A DNA stretch of 64,000 bases, taken from positions 620,001 to 684,000 of the forward strand of contig JAMZAV010000051.1 in NCBI GenBank assembly GCA_024449915.1, written 5' to 3'. The translations under genes and the position numbers were made by a program. This DNA is from Sweltsa coloradensis. Taxonomy: Eukaryota > Arthropoda > Insecta > Plecoptera > Chloroperlidae. The notes below the pieces were generated by a model, which did no database searches, was not told where the DNA came from, and was given only the letters and a program-made list of their open reading frames with translations. Each line of letters begins with the position of its first letter. Positions within the stretch are counted from its first letter, which is position 1. This document shows positions 63,101 through 64,000 of the stretch, piece by piece.

Positions 63101-63729
63101 TAATTATTTATGCAGTATAATCTCTGGAAGATCGCGAATGATGGTCGCGCTGCATTCGGGAAGTTGAGTATCGACCGAGCGGGTTGCGCTGATTGATGGG
63201 GGGGGGGGAGACGCGGCTGCTGAACGAGCTGACTGGTGAGTGACTGCCGACCGAGTGCTGACTGCCTGGGGCGCCGCGCGACCTCAAGGCCAAGCGCACA
63301 GTGGTAGGGAACACAAGAATGTGCCTTGTGTTGCACGGAAAAGCGCGTCCAATTTAAGAAAAAAGTGATTTTTGGATTTTTGAAAAACCTGTTCATCAAA
63401 TGGAAACTGGTTTGGTTTCCTACGTAACCGGTTTCCGATTATTCGATGTAGGCCCTAATCACCTCCAATGTATTCCTTGTTGCAGAAAGAGCTGATACGA
63501 GAGGTGGAGATGGGACCTTTCAAGCACACTGTTGATGATGGTCTGGACATCCGTAAAGCAGCATTTGAGTGCATGTATACCCTGTTGGACACGTGCCTCG
63601 ATCGTATCGATATCTTCGAGTTCCTCAACCAAGTCGAAAGTGGCCTTAAGGACCATTACGACATCAAAATGCTAACGTACCTGATGGTAGCGCGCTTAGC
63701 TCAACTTTGTCCAAGCCCGGTGCTTCAAC
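5972..63729 (+). CDS. CAND1: CAND1, cullin-associated NEDD8-dissociated protein 1 (20 exons, 3' end outside window)
   Basis: Exons: 5972-6013, 15814-15983, 16342-16539, 16630-16794, 19928-20071, 21160-21322, 21919-22174, 36351-36496, 36915-37075, 44947-45152, 48624-48775, 49084-49344, 50021-50189, 50556-50728, 54322-54381, 58955-59115, 59730-59925, 61813-61998, 62283-62546, 63486-63729. All introns are GT-AG and phases agree throughout, giving 1172 codons plus one base. The product is an all-helical HEAT-repeat protein that binds unneddylated cullin-RBX1 and acts as the substrate-receptor exchange factor of cullin-RING ubiquitin ligases (family knowledge). Near-identical blocks to vertebrate CAND1 occur in almost every exon, including the acidic loop in exon 7 and the C-terminal block [20 protein letters not shown]. 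The start is the only ATG in frame with a CAND1-type N-terminus and has a good context (A at -3, G at +4). The last roughly 90 residues are missing because the window ends. The protein is somewhat longer than vertebrate CAND1 because of extra sequence in exons 14-15. No frameshift or stop was seen. CAND2 is an alternative paralogue name but similarity is strongest to CAND1. Confidence 0.96.
6130..6600 (+). repeat. Dense TAGGCCTA / CCTAGG palindromic motif block, intron 1
   Basis: Just after exon 1 the intron is packed with overlapping CCTAGGCC and TAGGCCTA words, arranged irregularly rather than as a strict tandem array. The same octamer is scattered over the whole window in introns and inside transposons. 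Nature unknown. Confidence 0.7.
7078..7155 (+). repeat. Possible degenerate tRNA-like SINE head
   Basis: A B-box-like GGTTCAAATCCCGGTCGAGG at about 7129-7148 follows a weak A-box-like stretch (GATGGTAGTGCACGTG). The layout resembles the other SINE heads, but no tail is seen. Confidence 0.3.
7629..7984. mobile_element. Small inverted-repeat element with GGGTACCC ends
   Basis: The left end (TAGGCCTACGGTAAAACTAC then TATAGGGTACCCCG, 7629-7670) reappears inverted on the right (CGGGGTACCCTATACTGTAG then TAGGCC at about 7940-7983). About 355 bp, no coding. No clear target duplication; probably a MITE. Confidence 0.5.
8780..8920 (+). repeat. Interspersed repeat shared with 10965-11090
   Basis: Contains GTCATAATGCACCACTCTAG, a G run and CCCATGCTGGTCAGAATCAG, resembling the order GCCATAATACGCCACACTGG and CCCCATGCTTGATCCAGCC at 10995-11062. 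Family unknown. Confidence 0.4.
9248..9654. mobile_element. hAT-like non-autonomous element J (ATTATCGAT-motif family)
   Basis: 407 bp starting TAGGGATGCACAT and ending ATGTGCATCCCTA, flanked by a perfect 8-bp target duplication GTTTCAAG (9240-9247 and 9655-9662). The subterminal regions are packed with ATAATCAAT / ATCGATAAT words. TAGGGATG ends with 8-bp duplications are typical of the Ac-type hAT superfamily. Confidence 0.85.
10140..10185 (+). repeat. (TG)n simple repeat
   Basis: Imperfect GT/TG dinucleotide run in intron 1. No other feature nearby. Confidence 0.8.
10787..10855 (-). repeat. tRNA-like SINE head, minus strand
   Basis: Reverse complement of the SINE head: CCAGATCTCCCACATTCCGG then GCGCCTTAGCCAACTA, matching the head at 14745-14805. 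The tail is missing. Confidence 0.5.
10965..11090 (+). repeat. Second copy of interspersed repeat seen at 8780
   Basis: Aligned words with 8780-8920 (GCCATAATACGCC, CCCATGCT, GTAGGGGGA) in the same order and orientation. Identity not known. Confidence 0.4.
11171..11538. mobile_element. TA-duplicating MITE U
   Basis: 368 bp with near-perfect inverted ends GTTCGTCCGTTTACAGTTGA and its complement TCAACTGTAAACGGAAGAAC, between TA dinucleotides (11169-11170, 11539-11540). TA duplications point to the Tc1/mariner/pogo group. No coding capacity. Confidence 0.7.
12119..12910 (+). mobile_element. Helentron-like element H3, inside element O
   Basis: Starts TTGGATGAGCGAAGCGAAG and ends GCTCATCCATCAACGCG, hairpin AACGC...GCGTT, TTCCTAG followed by T. 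This is the clearest copy of the family ends. It holds a long T run (12177-12218) and a 175-bp tandem duplication. Confidence 0.6.
12395..12735 (+). repeat. Two-copy tandem duplication, 175-bp unit, inside H3
   Basis: The segment beginning GCGATATTTTCGTG at 12395 is repeated from 12570 with few changes, each copy containing ACCAAACGGGTGGGG and TATACATGGACATTAAGG. Related single copies occur inverted in H1 near 3470-3640. Confidence 0.85.
13737..14223. mobile_element. hAT-like element K (GGTCAA/TTGACC-motif family)
   Basis: 487 bp from TAGGGATGGGATTTGACC to GTGCAACCCTA with an 8-bp duplication AAGCCTAC / AAGCTTAC (one mismatch). Just inside both ends the palindromic words TTGACCGGTCAA and GTCAATTGACTGGTCAATTG recur. 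No transposase. Confidence 0.8.
14671..14815 (-). repeat. tRNA-derived SINE copy 2, minus strand
   Basis: Nearly full copy of the family at 291-430 in reverse: tail GTCGGGAAACACTCCCGTAG first, then ACAATTCAGAAG, then the reverse complement of the tRNA-like head ending CCCACCAAGACGG. Confidence 0.65.
14820..14950 (+). repeat. Partial SINE copy 3
   Basis: Contains ACTTCTGAATTGTA, then a head fragment GATCTGGGTTCGAATCCCA and again AACTTATGAATTGT. It abuts copy 2, so SINEs have clustered here. Confidence 0.45.
14951..15813. other. 3' part of intron 1
   Basis: No element ends or coding recognised. Contains scattered TAGGCCTA words and short direct repeats (TGCCTCCCT near 15332). Confidence 0.3.
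15814..15983 (+). CDS. CAND1: CAND1 exon 2
   Basis: Follows a TTCTTTACTAG acceptor. Encodes residues 15-71 with [15 protein letters not shown] and [17 protein letters not shown] repeat 1-2 of CAND1. Ends with two bases of a Cys codon before GTAAGT. It is separated from exon 1 by a 9.8-kb intron. Confidence 0.95.
16342..16539 (+). CDS. CAND1: CAND1 exon 3
   Basis: Begins with the last base of the Cys codon split from exon 2 and encodes residues 71-137, including [15 protein letters not shown] and [15 protein letters not shown]. The donor is GTATAA after AG. Confidence 0.95.
16630..16794 (+). CDS. CAND1: CAND1 exon 4
   Basis: Follows a TTTGTTTCAG acceptor. Encodes residues 137-192 with [15 protein letters not shown] and [14 protein letters not shown]. 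It contains no usable internal ATG at its start, so simple ORF searches miss it. Ends CG before GTAAGT, splitting an Arg codon. Confidence 0.94.
16899..18305. mobile_element. hAT-like element I with long internal inverted repeat
   Basis: 1407 bp from TAGGGCTGTGTGAG to CTTGCACAGCCCTA, with a perfect 8-bp duplication TTAAATCA (16891-16898, 18306-18313). Subterminal sequence is rich in CGAGC / TCGAG. Internal arms of about 240 bp, roughly 17270-17510 and 17805-18035, are inverted copies of each other. No transposase frame seen. Confidence 0.88.
18691..19363. mobile_element. hAT-like element L (TCCGGA-motif family)
   Basis: 673 bp from TAGGGTTACCAACTTGG to CGGTTGGCAACCCTA. TCCGGA occurs repeatedly in the right end and as AATTCCGGACA in the left. 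The putative duplication CATATGCT / CATATATA is weak (5 of 8). Confidence 0.65.
19928..20071 (+). CDS. CAND1: CAND1 exon 5
   Basis: Starts with the G completing Arg (CG|G) after TGTTCCAG. Encodes residues 192-240 with HLVMSC and [11 protein letters not shown]. Ends TG before GTGAGC. The intron before it carries two hAT-like elements. Confidence 0.94.
20273..20436. mobile_element. Foldback MITE V in intron 5
   Basis: Arms of about 55 bp starting TTGGACTGTA are inverted at the right as TACAGTCCAA, each containing ACTGCACTTGTAAATAAA or its complement. The loop contains a perfect small hairpin GACGACTTTTCAGTCGTC. The transcript of this intron would form a long stem-loop. Confidence 0.7.
20453..20637. 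mobile_element. Short TA-duplicating MITE W
   Basis: 185 bp between TA dinucleotides, with ends CCGTATTTACTCACTTATAG and the inverse CCTATACTCGCATAAATACAG. Inside the left end GGCCGC is repeated. Resembles pogo/mariner-type MITEs. Confidence 0.6.
21160..21322 (+). CDS. CAND1: CAND1 exon 6
   Basis: Follows TATGTATTAG. Encodes residues 240-294 with [27 protein letters not shown] and RCPKEV. The residue split across the preceding junction is Cys where human CAND1 has Ser. Ends in phase 0 at GTATTG. Confidence 0.94.
21323..21918. other. Intron 6
   Basis: 596 bp without recognised element ends; contains scattered TAGGCCTA words. Confidence 0.4.
21919..22174 (+). CDS. CAND1: CAND1 exon 7 (acidic loop)
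   Basis: Follows GTGTCCAG. Encodes residues 295-380. [14 protein letters not shown] opens a roughly 35-residue Asp/Glu-rich loop, followed by [19 protein letters not shown]. This acidic insertion between HEAT repeats is diagnostic for CAND1. Ends with one base before GTAGGC; the next intron is 14.2 kb. Confidence 0.96.
23964..24400 (-). pseudogene. Tigger transposase, acidic C-terminal piece
   Basis: Encodes a Tigger-like tail: [14 protein letters not shown], an acidic run [20 protein letters not shown], then a helical segment ending [11 protein letters not shown]. The preceding stretch (24360-24560) is a degenerate repeat of GTCCCC/CTTCCCA words that gives DVGDGE-type protein sequence and probably marks decay of the junction. 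Confidence 0.75.
24561..24943 (-). pseudogene. Tigger transposase, second and third catalytic Asp region
   Basis: Encodes [20 protein letters not shown] with the second Asp, and about 31 residues later [10 protein letters not shown] with the third Asp, so the DDD triad is formally complete. It ends in a stop after [10 protein letters not shown], where family members usually continue into the acidic C-terminus. Confidence 0.88.
24946..25640. mobile_element. TA-duplicating MITE Y inside the Tigger transposase
   Basis: 695 bp with inverted ends GTATTGTTCCGAATATAGC, two bases in from TA dinucleotides at 24944-24945 and 25641-25642. It splits the transposase between VFRDWL and RRMACQ. Simple removal leaves the two sides one base out of frame, so a small indel also occurred. 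Confidence 0.8.
25643..25783 (-). pseudogene. Tigger transposase, middle piece
   Basis: Between elements X and Y the minus strand encodes [20 protein letters not shown] and continues to VFRDWL, the central part of the DDE_1 domain. It joins the N-terminal piece in frame if one copy of the CGTCT duplication and element X are disregarded. Confidence 0.85.
25789..26590. mobile_element. TIR element X with 5-bp target duplication, inside the Tigger transposase
   Basis: 802 bp with perfect inverted ends CAGTGTTCTCCCCAG / CTGGGGAGAACACTG and flanking CGTCT at 25784-25788 and 26591-26595. Subtracting the element plus one CGTCT restores the transposase frame exactly, which confirms the boundaries and the 5-bp duplication. 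hAT-like ends with a 5-bp rather than 8-bp duplication suggest a distinct hAT subgroup. Confidence 0.85.
26596..27233 (-). pseudogene. Tigger transposase, N-terminal piece (CENPB-type DNA-binding domains and first catalytic Asp)
   Basis: Starts with [20 protein letters not shown], a CENPB_N helix-turn-helix (about residues 8-60), followed by a CENPB/Tc5-type second HTH ([14 protein letters not shown], about residues 120-135) and the start of the DDE_1 domain with [11 protein letters not shown], whose Asp is the expected first catalytic residue. The frame continues to LCVNLD, where element X interrupts it at 26591-26595. Read-through beyond this point is element X, not transposase. Confidence 0.92.
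28740..29364. other. Intron 7 segment without recognised features
   Basis: No coding or element ends recognised. Contains repeated TTCGCGAAT / GCGAATTT words near 28860-29050 that may be a degenerate element. Confidence 0.3.
30037..30117 (+). repeat. (ATT)n and (ATTT)n simple repeats
   Basis: Trinucleotide ATT units, a T run, then ATTT units inside element G. Confidence 0.9.
30564..31437. mobile_element. pogo-type MITE E1 carrying the shared core module
   Basis: 874 bp between TA dinucleotides (30562-30563, 31438-31439) with perfect inverted ends CAGTAAGAACTCTCTTATCC, and CTTATCCGA repeated just inside the left end. Its interior (about 30885-31105) matches the interior of elements C1, C2, D1 and D2, which have unrelated ends. 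A duplicated CACTGAGCATATAGAG segment lies at 30790-30870. Confidence 0.88.
30935..31099 (+). other. 54-codon ORF in the shared core of E1
   Basis: Starts ATGGTCGTTGTGG and encodes [20 protein letters not shown] and onward, ending RGFPT and TGA. The matching region is open in D1 (43739 onward, same GFPT stop) and in C2 (minus strand, [14 protein letters not shown]), but broken in E2 and D2. No known domain recognised. Could be a captured exon or chance. Confidence 0.35.
32102..33440. other. Intron 7 segment rich in TAGGCCTA words
   Basis: No element ends or coding recognised. A dense block of CTAGGCC words lies at 32640-33190. The stretch 32215-32560 (containing TTTCAAAATCGGCTTTGATA) may be an old repeat. 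Confidence 0.3.
33445..33690 (+). repeat. LINE/SINE 3'-end fragment
   Basis: Contains CTTTCGGATGGGACGTAAAG, CCGTTGGTCCTTGG and, at the end, ATGAGACGTTAAGCAATACA. Conserved 3' tails of this type (ggatgggacgtaaa ... gagacgttaa) are shared by several invertebrate SINEs and their partner LINEs. No coding part is attached. Confidence 0.55.
34610..34637 (+). repeat. poly(C)-poly(A) junction
   Basis: A run of C directly abuts a run of A, i.e. poly(T)-poly(G) on the other strand. The same T-to-G junction occurs at 37111 and 50381. Confidence 0.9.
34706..35274 (+). mobile_element. Helentron-like element H6, inside N
   Basis: Diverged 5' end TTGAGCGAGCGTAGCGAGCG and a typical 3' end: AACGCGTCCAACTGAGCGTT hairpin then TTCCTAG followed by T at 35271-35274. 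The 3' end matches H5 almost exactly. Confidence 0.5.
36351..36496 (+). CDS. CAND1: CAND1 exon 8
   Basis: Follows ATTTTTCCAG and completes the split Glu codon. Encodes residues 380-428 with [18 protein letters not shown], then a less conserved linker ending at HSQ. Donor GTATGT in phase 0. Confidence 0.94.
36497..36914. other. Intron 8
   Basis: 418 bp; no feature recognised. Confidence 0.4.
36915..37075 (+). CDS. CAND1: CAND1 exon 9
   Basis: Follows TTTGTTGCAG. Encodes residues 429-482 with [18 protein letters not shown] and [14 protein letters not shown]. Ends GG before GTAAGT, splitting a Gly codon over a 7.9-kb intron that is filled by nested transposons. Confidence 0.94.
37111..37139 (+). 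repeat. poly(T)-poly(G) junction in intron 9
   Basis: About 16 T followed directly by 13 G. Followed by a short direct repeat, CAGTTATCGTGTGACA, at 37141 and again near 37216. Confidence 0.9.
38226..39273. mobile_element. pogo-type MITE E2, chimeric, inside Z
   Basis: 1048 bp between TA dinucleotides with ends CAGTAAGATCCCTCTTATCC and their inverse. Unlike E1 it has, after CTTACGAG at 38405-38412, a full C-type right end beginning TAGGGATGACATCGGG that runs inward to the core module; no C left end exists. The CATGCC(TT)ACGAG word stands on both sides of this segment. Confidence 0.85.
39402..39993 (-). mobile_element. Helentron-like element H4, inside Z
   Basis: Minus-strand start TTGGATGAGCGAAGCGAAG at 39993 and 3' end with ACGCGGTGGGACTAGAGCGT then TTTTCCTAG at 39402. 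Includes T-rich tracts and the family's CATCGCAATCGGATTATCGG interior. Confidence 0.55.
40914..43032 (-). mobile_element. Helentron-like element H5 with internal ~318-bp tandem repeats, interrupted by A
   Basis: Left boundary ACTAGGAAAACGCTCAGTTG (CTAG at 40914) matches the 3' end of H6; right boundary CGCTCGTTTCGCTCGCTTAA is the diverged 5' end. Between them a roughly 318-bp unit recurs (ATGGCATTCAATC at about 42235, 42553 and 42871; GCCATGGTAACG and CATTCTAAATGATTT in each). Element A sits in the first unit. Confidence 0.55.
41218..42186. mobile_element. hAT-like element A (CGGGTA/TACCCG-motif family)
   Basis: 969 bp from TAGGGATGTGCGGGTA to TACCCGCACATCCCTA with a perfect 8-bp duplication CTTTAAAC (41210-41217, 42187-42194). 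Ends packed with GGGTCGGGCTCGGG and its complement. Homologous to element B, inverted. Both share an open frame of about 82 codons, [15 protein letters not shown], of unknown meaning. Confidence 0.9.
43292..44188. mobile_element. hAT-like element D1 (CGAGC-motif family), chimeric, inside C1
   Basis: From about TAGGGCTATGCGAGCC to CGAGTACTCGCACAGCCCTA. Possible duplication AATATGAG / AATATGAC, with three extra bases on the left. From 43418 it contains a C-type right end (TAGGGATTTTATCGGG-like, CCCGGTTCTAGAAATTACCC) running into the core module. Boundary estimated within a few bases on the left. Confidence 0.72.
43577..43619. repeat. Perfect-looking internal hairpin in D1
   Basis: AGAGTCGATAAAGAAG and CTTCTTTGTCGACTCT are complementary arms (one mismatch) around ACCCGGGGAAA. 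The same hairpin is at 60873-60915 in D2. Confidence 0.8.
44947..45152 (+). CDS. CAND1: CAND1 exon 10
   Basis: Follows TGCTTGCAG and completes the Gly codon. Encodes residues 482-551 with [33 protein letters not shown] and [10 protein letters not shown]. Ends with one base before GTAAGT. Confidence 0.95.
45323..46130 (+). mobile_element. hAT-like fragment S with BED zinc finger
   Basis: Left end TAGGGATGGGACGATGCCG followed by repeated GATTC / GAATCGG words. At 45652-45780 the + strand encodes [17 protein letters not shown] and then [10 protein letters not shown] and a His: the CxxC...HxxxH pattern of a BED finger, the N-terminal DNA-binding domain of Ac-type hAT transposases. A stop falls inside the finger. 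A low-complexity Ser/Pro stretch follows. No right end is seen, so this is a truncated autonomous-type element. Confidence 0.7.
46150..47127 (-). pseudogene. LINE 3' part with RNase H domain, degenerate
   Basis: On the minus strand, 47030-46840 encodes [20 protein letters not shown], the first strand and catalytic Asp of RNase H, continuing after a stop with [16 protein letters not shown]. At 46370-46230 follows [11 protein letters not shown] and [20 protein letters not shown], the Cys/His tail common after RNase H in I-type LINEs. Stops and frameshifts occur. Element T interrupts the upstream part. Confidence 0.7.
47128..48251 (-). mobile_element. hAT-Charlie-like element T with transposase remnants
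   Basis: 1124 bp with inverted ends CAGCGGTTCTCAACC / GGTTGAGAACCCCTG and an 8-bp duplication TTCTAGGA / TTGTAGGA (47120-47127, 48252-48259). On the minus strand, 47564-47340 encodes [19 protein letters not shown] and [18 protein letters not shown], matching the C-terminal dimerisation region of ZBED5/Charlie-type transposases. Upstream 47850-47690 has [20 protein letters not shown], also like that family. Internal parts missing. A stray G-type right end (ACTTGCACACCCCTA) lies at about 48087-48101. Confidence 0.85.
48252..48340 (-). pseudogene. LINE fragment upstream of element T
   Basis: Begins with the second copy of T's target duplication, so it is the continuation of the LINE at 46150-47127. 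Too short to assign a domain. Confidence 0.45.
48440..48535 (+). repeat. Orphan fragment of the shared core module
   Basis: Contains TCCCACGCTTATCTTGCGAC and GAGAGCTAAACGCGGGTGAT, matching the core of E1, C1 and C2 without any recognisable element ends. Confidence 0.6.
48624..48775 (+). CDS. CAND1: CAND1 exon 11
   Basis: Follows TCTGTTACAG. Encodes residues 551-601 with [17 protein letters not shown] and [18 protein letters not shown]. Phase 0 donor GTAAGC. Confidence 0.95.
49084..49344 (+). CDS. CAND1: CAND1 exon 12
   Basis: Follows CTATTTGTTTAG. Encodes residues 602-688 with [36 protein letters not shown] and [11 protein letters not shown]. 87 whole codons, phase 0 at both ends, donor GTATGC. 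Confidence 0.95.
49345..50020. other. Intron 12
   Basis: 676 bp; no element ends, coding or structure recognised. Confidence 0.4.
50021..50189 (+). CDS. CAND1: CAND1 exon 13
   Basis: Follows CTTGTTGCAG. Encodes residues 689-745 with [19 protein letters not shown] and LVKSPLLQ. One base of a Gly codon precedes the donor GTATAA. Confidence 0.94.
50381..50415 (+). repeat. poly(T)-poly(G) junction in intron 13
   Basis: 11 T followed directly by two G runs split by one T. Same composition as the tracts at 37111 and, inverted, 34610. Confidence 0.9.
50556..50728 (+). CDS. CAND1: CAND1 exon 14, with extended Ser/Pro-rich linker
   Basis: Follows TTTTGTTGTCAG. Encodes residues 745-802. [18 protein letters not shown] is conserved; the second half is a Ser/Pro/Gly-rich linker ending SSPPLKQ that is longer than the matching stretch in vertebrate CAND1. 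Phase 0 donor GTAGGA. Confidence 0.92.
50729..51268. other. 5' part of intron 14
   Basis: No feature recognised except (CATTA)-like short repeats near 50905. Confidence 0.35.
51269..52192. mobile_element. hAT-like element B, inverted relative of A
   Basis: 924 bp from TAGGGATGTGCGGGTACCCG to CTACCCGCACATCCCTA, duplication CTTGTAAT / CTTGTTAT (one mismatch). Colinear with element A in reverse orientation over its whole length, including the 81-codon frame [15 protein letters not shown] at 51716. Confidence 0.9.
52250..53870. mobile_element. hAT-like element M (ATCGAT-motif family)
   Basis: 1621 bp from TAGGGTTGCCATTTGATAAT to GAACGGCAACCCTA with a perfect 8-bp duplication CTGAATAG (52242-52249, 53871-53878). 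TATCGATCGATA / ATTATCGAT words repeat inside both ends. It lies 50 bp from element B. Contains a (CAAT)n run; the 113-codon minus frame at 53400-53741 has no recognised domain. Confidence 0.9.
52711..52737 (+). repeat. (CAAT)n simple repeat
   Basis: Six CAAT units inside element M. Confidence 0.9.
54322..54381 (+). CDS. CAND1: CAND1 exon 15, 60-nt in-frame exon (possible cassette)
   Basis: A 20-codon, phase 0-0 exon between TTGTTTCTAG and GTAAGA, residues 803-822, ending QLHKQ. Both this exon and exon 14 end in KQ, and the next exon begins AYHSLARC, so either exon can join it without changing the frame. Vertebrate CAND1 has one short THKQ-type linker here. The exon is bracketed by introns of 3.6 and 4.6 kb full of transposons. 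Good splice sites support its use; whether it is constitutive is unknown. Confidence 0.8.
54480..55670. mobile_element. hAT-like element Q (GGTTCGAA-motif family), inside P
   Basis: 1191 bp from TAGGACTGTGCGAACCGG to GGTTCGCACAGTCCTA with a perfect 8-bp duplication CAAATATT (54472-54479, 55671-55678). GGTTCGAA / TTCGAACC recurs inside both ends. Interior has frames such as [13 protein letters not shown] with no recognised domain. Confidence 0.9.
55766..56599. mobile_element. hAT-like element C2, uninterrupted copy of C, inside P
   Basis: 834 bp from TAGGGATGACATCGGG to GGTACCCGATGTCATCCCTA, duplication ATATTTTG / ATATTTAG (one mismatch). Shows the plain order left end, core module (about 56055-56300, minus orientation), sub-right region, right end. 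Reference for reading C1, E2 and the D elements. The minus-strand frame through the core, starting [14 protein letters not shown], is open for 112 codons. Confidence 0.9.
57664..57747 (-). repeat. SINE tail fragment, minus strand
   Basis: GTTGGGAAACACTCTCGTAG then ACAATTCAGAAG, the tail of the tRNA-derived SINE at 14671 without its head. Confidence 0.6.
57748..58954. other. 3' part of intron 15
   Basis: No element pair recognised. GGTGGCAACCCTGCC near 58873 looks like a solitary right end of a TAGGGTTGCC-type element. Otherwise AT-rich. Confidence 0.3.
58955..59115 (+). CDS. CAND1: CAND1 exon 16
   Basis: Follows CTTTCTGGCAG. Encodes residues 823-876 with [13 protein letters not shown] and [10 protein letters not shown]. 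Ends AT before GTAAGT; the Ile codon is completed in exon 17. Confidence 0.93.
59116..59729. other. Intron 16
   Basis: 614 bp; no feature recognised. Confidence 0.4.
59730..59925 (+). CDS. CAND1: CAND1 exon 17
   Basis: Follows TGCTTACAG. Encodes residues 876-941 with [20 protein letters not shown] and [11 protein letters not shown]. Phase 0 donor GTAGGT. Confidence 0.96.
60263..61219. mobile_element. hAT-like element D2 (CGAGC-motif family), chimeric
   Basis: 957 bp from TAGGGCTGTGCGAGTACTCG to GGCTCGCACAGCCCTA with duplication GACATAAC / GACATAAT (one mismatch). Order: D left end, core module (minus orientation), C-type right end finishing GGGTACCCGATGACATCCC at about 61050-61070, then D right end rich in GGCTCGGCTCG. 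Inverted relative of D1. Confidence 0.85.
61220..61812. other. 3' part of intron 17
   Basis: No feature recognised beyond the D2 target duplication at 61220-61227. Confidence 0.35.
61813..61998 (+). CDS. CAND1: CAND1 exon 18
   Basis: Follows TTTCTTGCACAG. Encodes residues 942-1003 with [20 protein letters not shown], one of the most conserved CAND1 blocks. Phase 0 donor GTATGC. Confidence 0.96.
62053..62090 (+). repeat. Solitary G-type hAT left end in intron 18
   Basis: TAGGGGTGTGCGAGTACTGG matches the start of element G and the family ends, but no partner end is present in this 284-bp intron. A truncated insertion. Confidence 0.55.
62283..62546 (+). CDS. CAND1: CAND1 exon 19
   Basis: Follows TTTGTGTTGCAG. 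Encodes residues 1004-1091 with [13 protein letters not shown] and [20 protein letters not shown]. Phase 0 donor GTAAGT. Confidence 0.96.
62742..63457. mobile_element. hAT-like element R in intron 19
   Basis: 716 bp from TAGGGCCTACACCGAATA to ATTCGATGTAGGCCCTA with a perfect 8-bp duplication ATCACCTC (62734-62741, 63458-63465). CGAACCGG / AACCGGTTT words recur near both ends. The right duplication lies only 20 bp before exon 20. The 175-codon minus frame inside has no recognised domain. Confidence 0.88.
63486..63729 (+). CDS. CAND1: CAND1 exon 20 (last exon in window)
   Basis: Follows CCTTGTTGCAG. Encodes residues 1092-1173 with [38 protein letters not shown] and [12 protein letters not shown]. 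Ends with one base before GTAAGT; the remaining exon or exons, starting at the equivalent of RLDRLVEPLRATC, lie to the right of the window. Confidence 0.96.
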
Positions 63730-64000
63730 GTAAGTGCGATTTCTTATGAGCTAGGTTGTCTTTGTAATGACTAAATTATTGAGCCAAAGTCACAGTCTTA
63801 AAATATTCATCGTACCCTGTAACCTCTTGTACAAAACATTTGATCCAAGGTTTGACTCAAACTGGAAAGTACCAGTTTTAAATATTTTGAGTCTTGTGCA
63901 TGTGCAACTGCATAAAGGTAGGCCTGTGCGATAAATTGTATGATCAAATAATTTGATTTTGAATTTTTCCTTCACCCCCAAACAAATAGAAATAAAAAAA
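63730..64000. other. Start of intron 20
   Basis: Begins GTAAGT after exon 20 and runs off the window; no feature recognised. Confidence 0.6.

Noticed and set aside
62872..63399. 175-codon minus frame in element R as a gene
   Set aside because: Lies wholly within a TIR element, has no recognisable domain and is not supported by splice context.
1..64000. CRISPR array, operon or bacterial gene cluster
   Set aside because: Spliced animal gene, SINEs and LINEs; no regularly spaced repeat array or compact ORFs.

Overview
The window is animal nuclear DNA on an invertebrate scale: one spliced gene, CAND1 (cullin-associated NEDD8-dissociated protein 1), runs along the + strand from a start codon at 5972 to past the right edge. 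I find 20 coding exons, 5972-6013 to 63486-63729, all with GT-AG introns and consistent phases. They give 1172 complete codons plus one base; only the extreme C-terminus (roughly the last 90 residues in the human protein) lies beyond the window. The organism cannot be named from sequence alone. BED-finger and CENPB-type transposases, a PHD-finger LINE, tRNA-derived SINEs and a very frequent palindromic TAGGCCTA motif suggest a marine invertebrate, possibly a deuterostome; that is a weak inference.

The rest is almost all transposable elements, in the introns and upstream of the gene. Upstream (1-5971): a tRNA-like SINE, a minus-strand LINE fragment with a PHD-like ORF1 and an endonuclease fragment (about 640-3060), two Helentron-like elements (3322-4102, 4156-4694) and a CCAAT-box cluster near 5455-5515 that is the likely promoter. 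Intron 1 (9.8 kb) carries small TIR elements, a Helentron-like element inside a hAT-like element, and SINEs. Intron 4 has two hAT-like elements. Intron 7 (14.2 kb) holds a palindromic element interrupted by a 5.5-kb hAT-like element, which contains a dead pogo/Tigger transposon, itself interrupted twice. It also holds a 2.7-kb hAT-like element with a pogo-type MITE inside, a LINE/SINE 3' end and a 2.3-kb TIR element. Intron 9 (7.9 kb) is nearly filled by one nested stack. Introns 10, 14, 15, 17 and 19 hold further hAT-like elements, many with readable 8-bp target duplications.

Three observations stand out. First, elements with clearly different ends (an 8-bp-TSD family starting TAGGGATGACATC, another starting TAGGGCTGTGCGAG, and a TA-TSD pogo-type family starting CAGTAAGA) carry the same internal module of about 230 bp or more, including a short ORF that stays open in several copies. 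Some copies are chimeras that look as if they recombined through this module. Second, many hAT-like families share a TAGGGnTG-type start but each has its own short self-complementary motif repeated just inside the ends, which reads like a family-specific recognition code. Third, CAND1 has a 60-nt phase-0 exon (54322-54381) whose removal keeps the frame and leaves a junction closer to vertebrate CAND1, a candidate cassette exon.

No second host gene, rRNA, CRISPR or viral gene was recognised. Identification rests on recalled protein families and direct reading of ends and duplications; no database search was possible.
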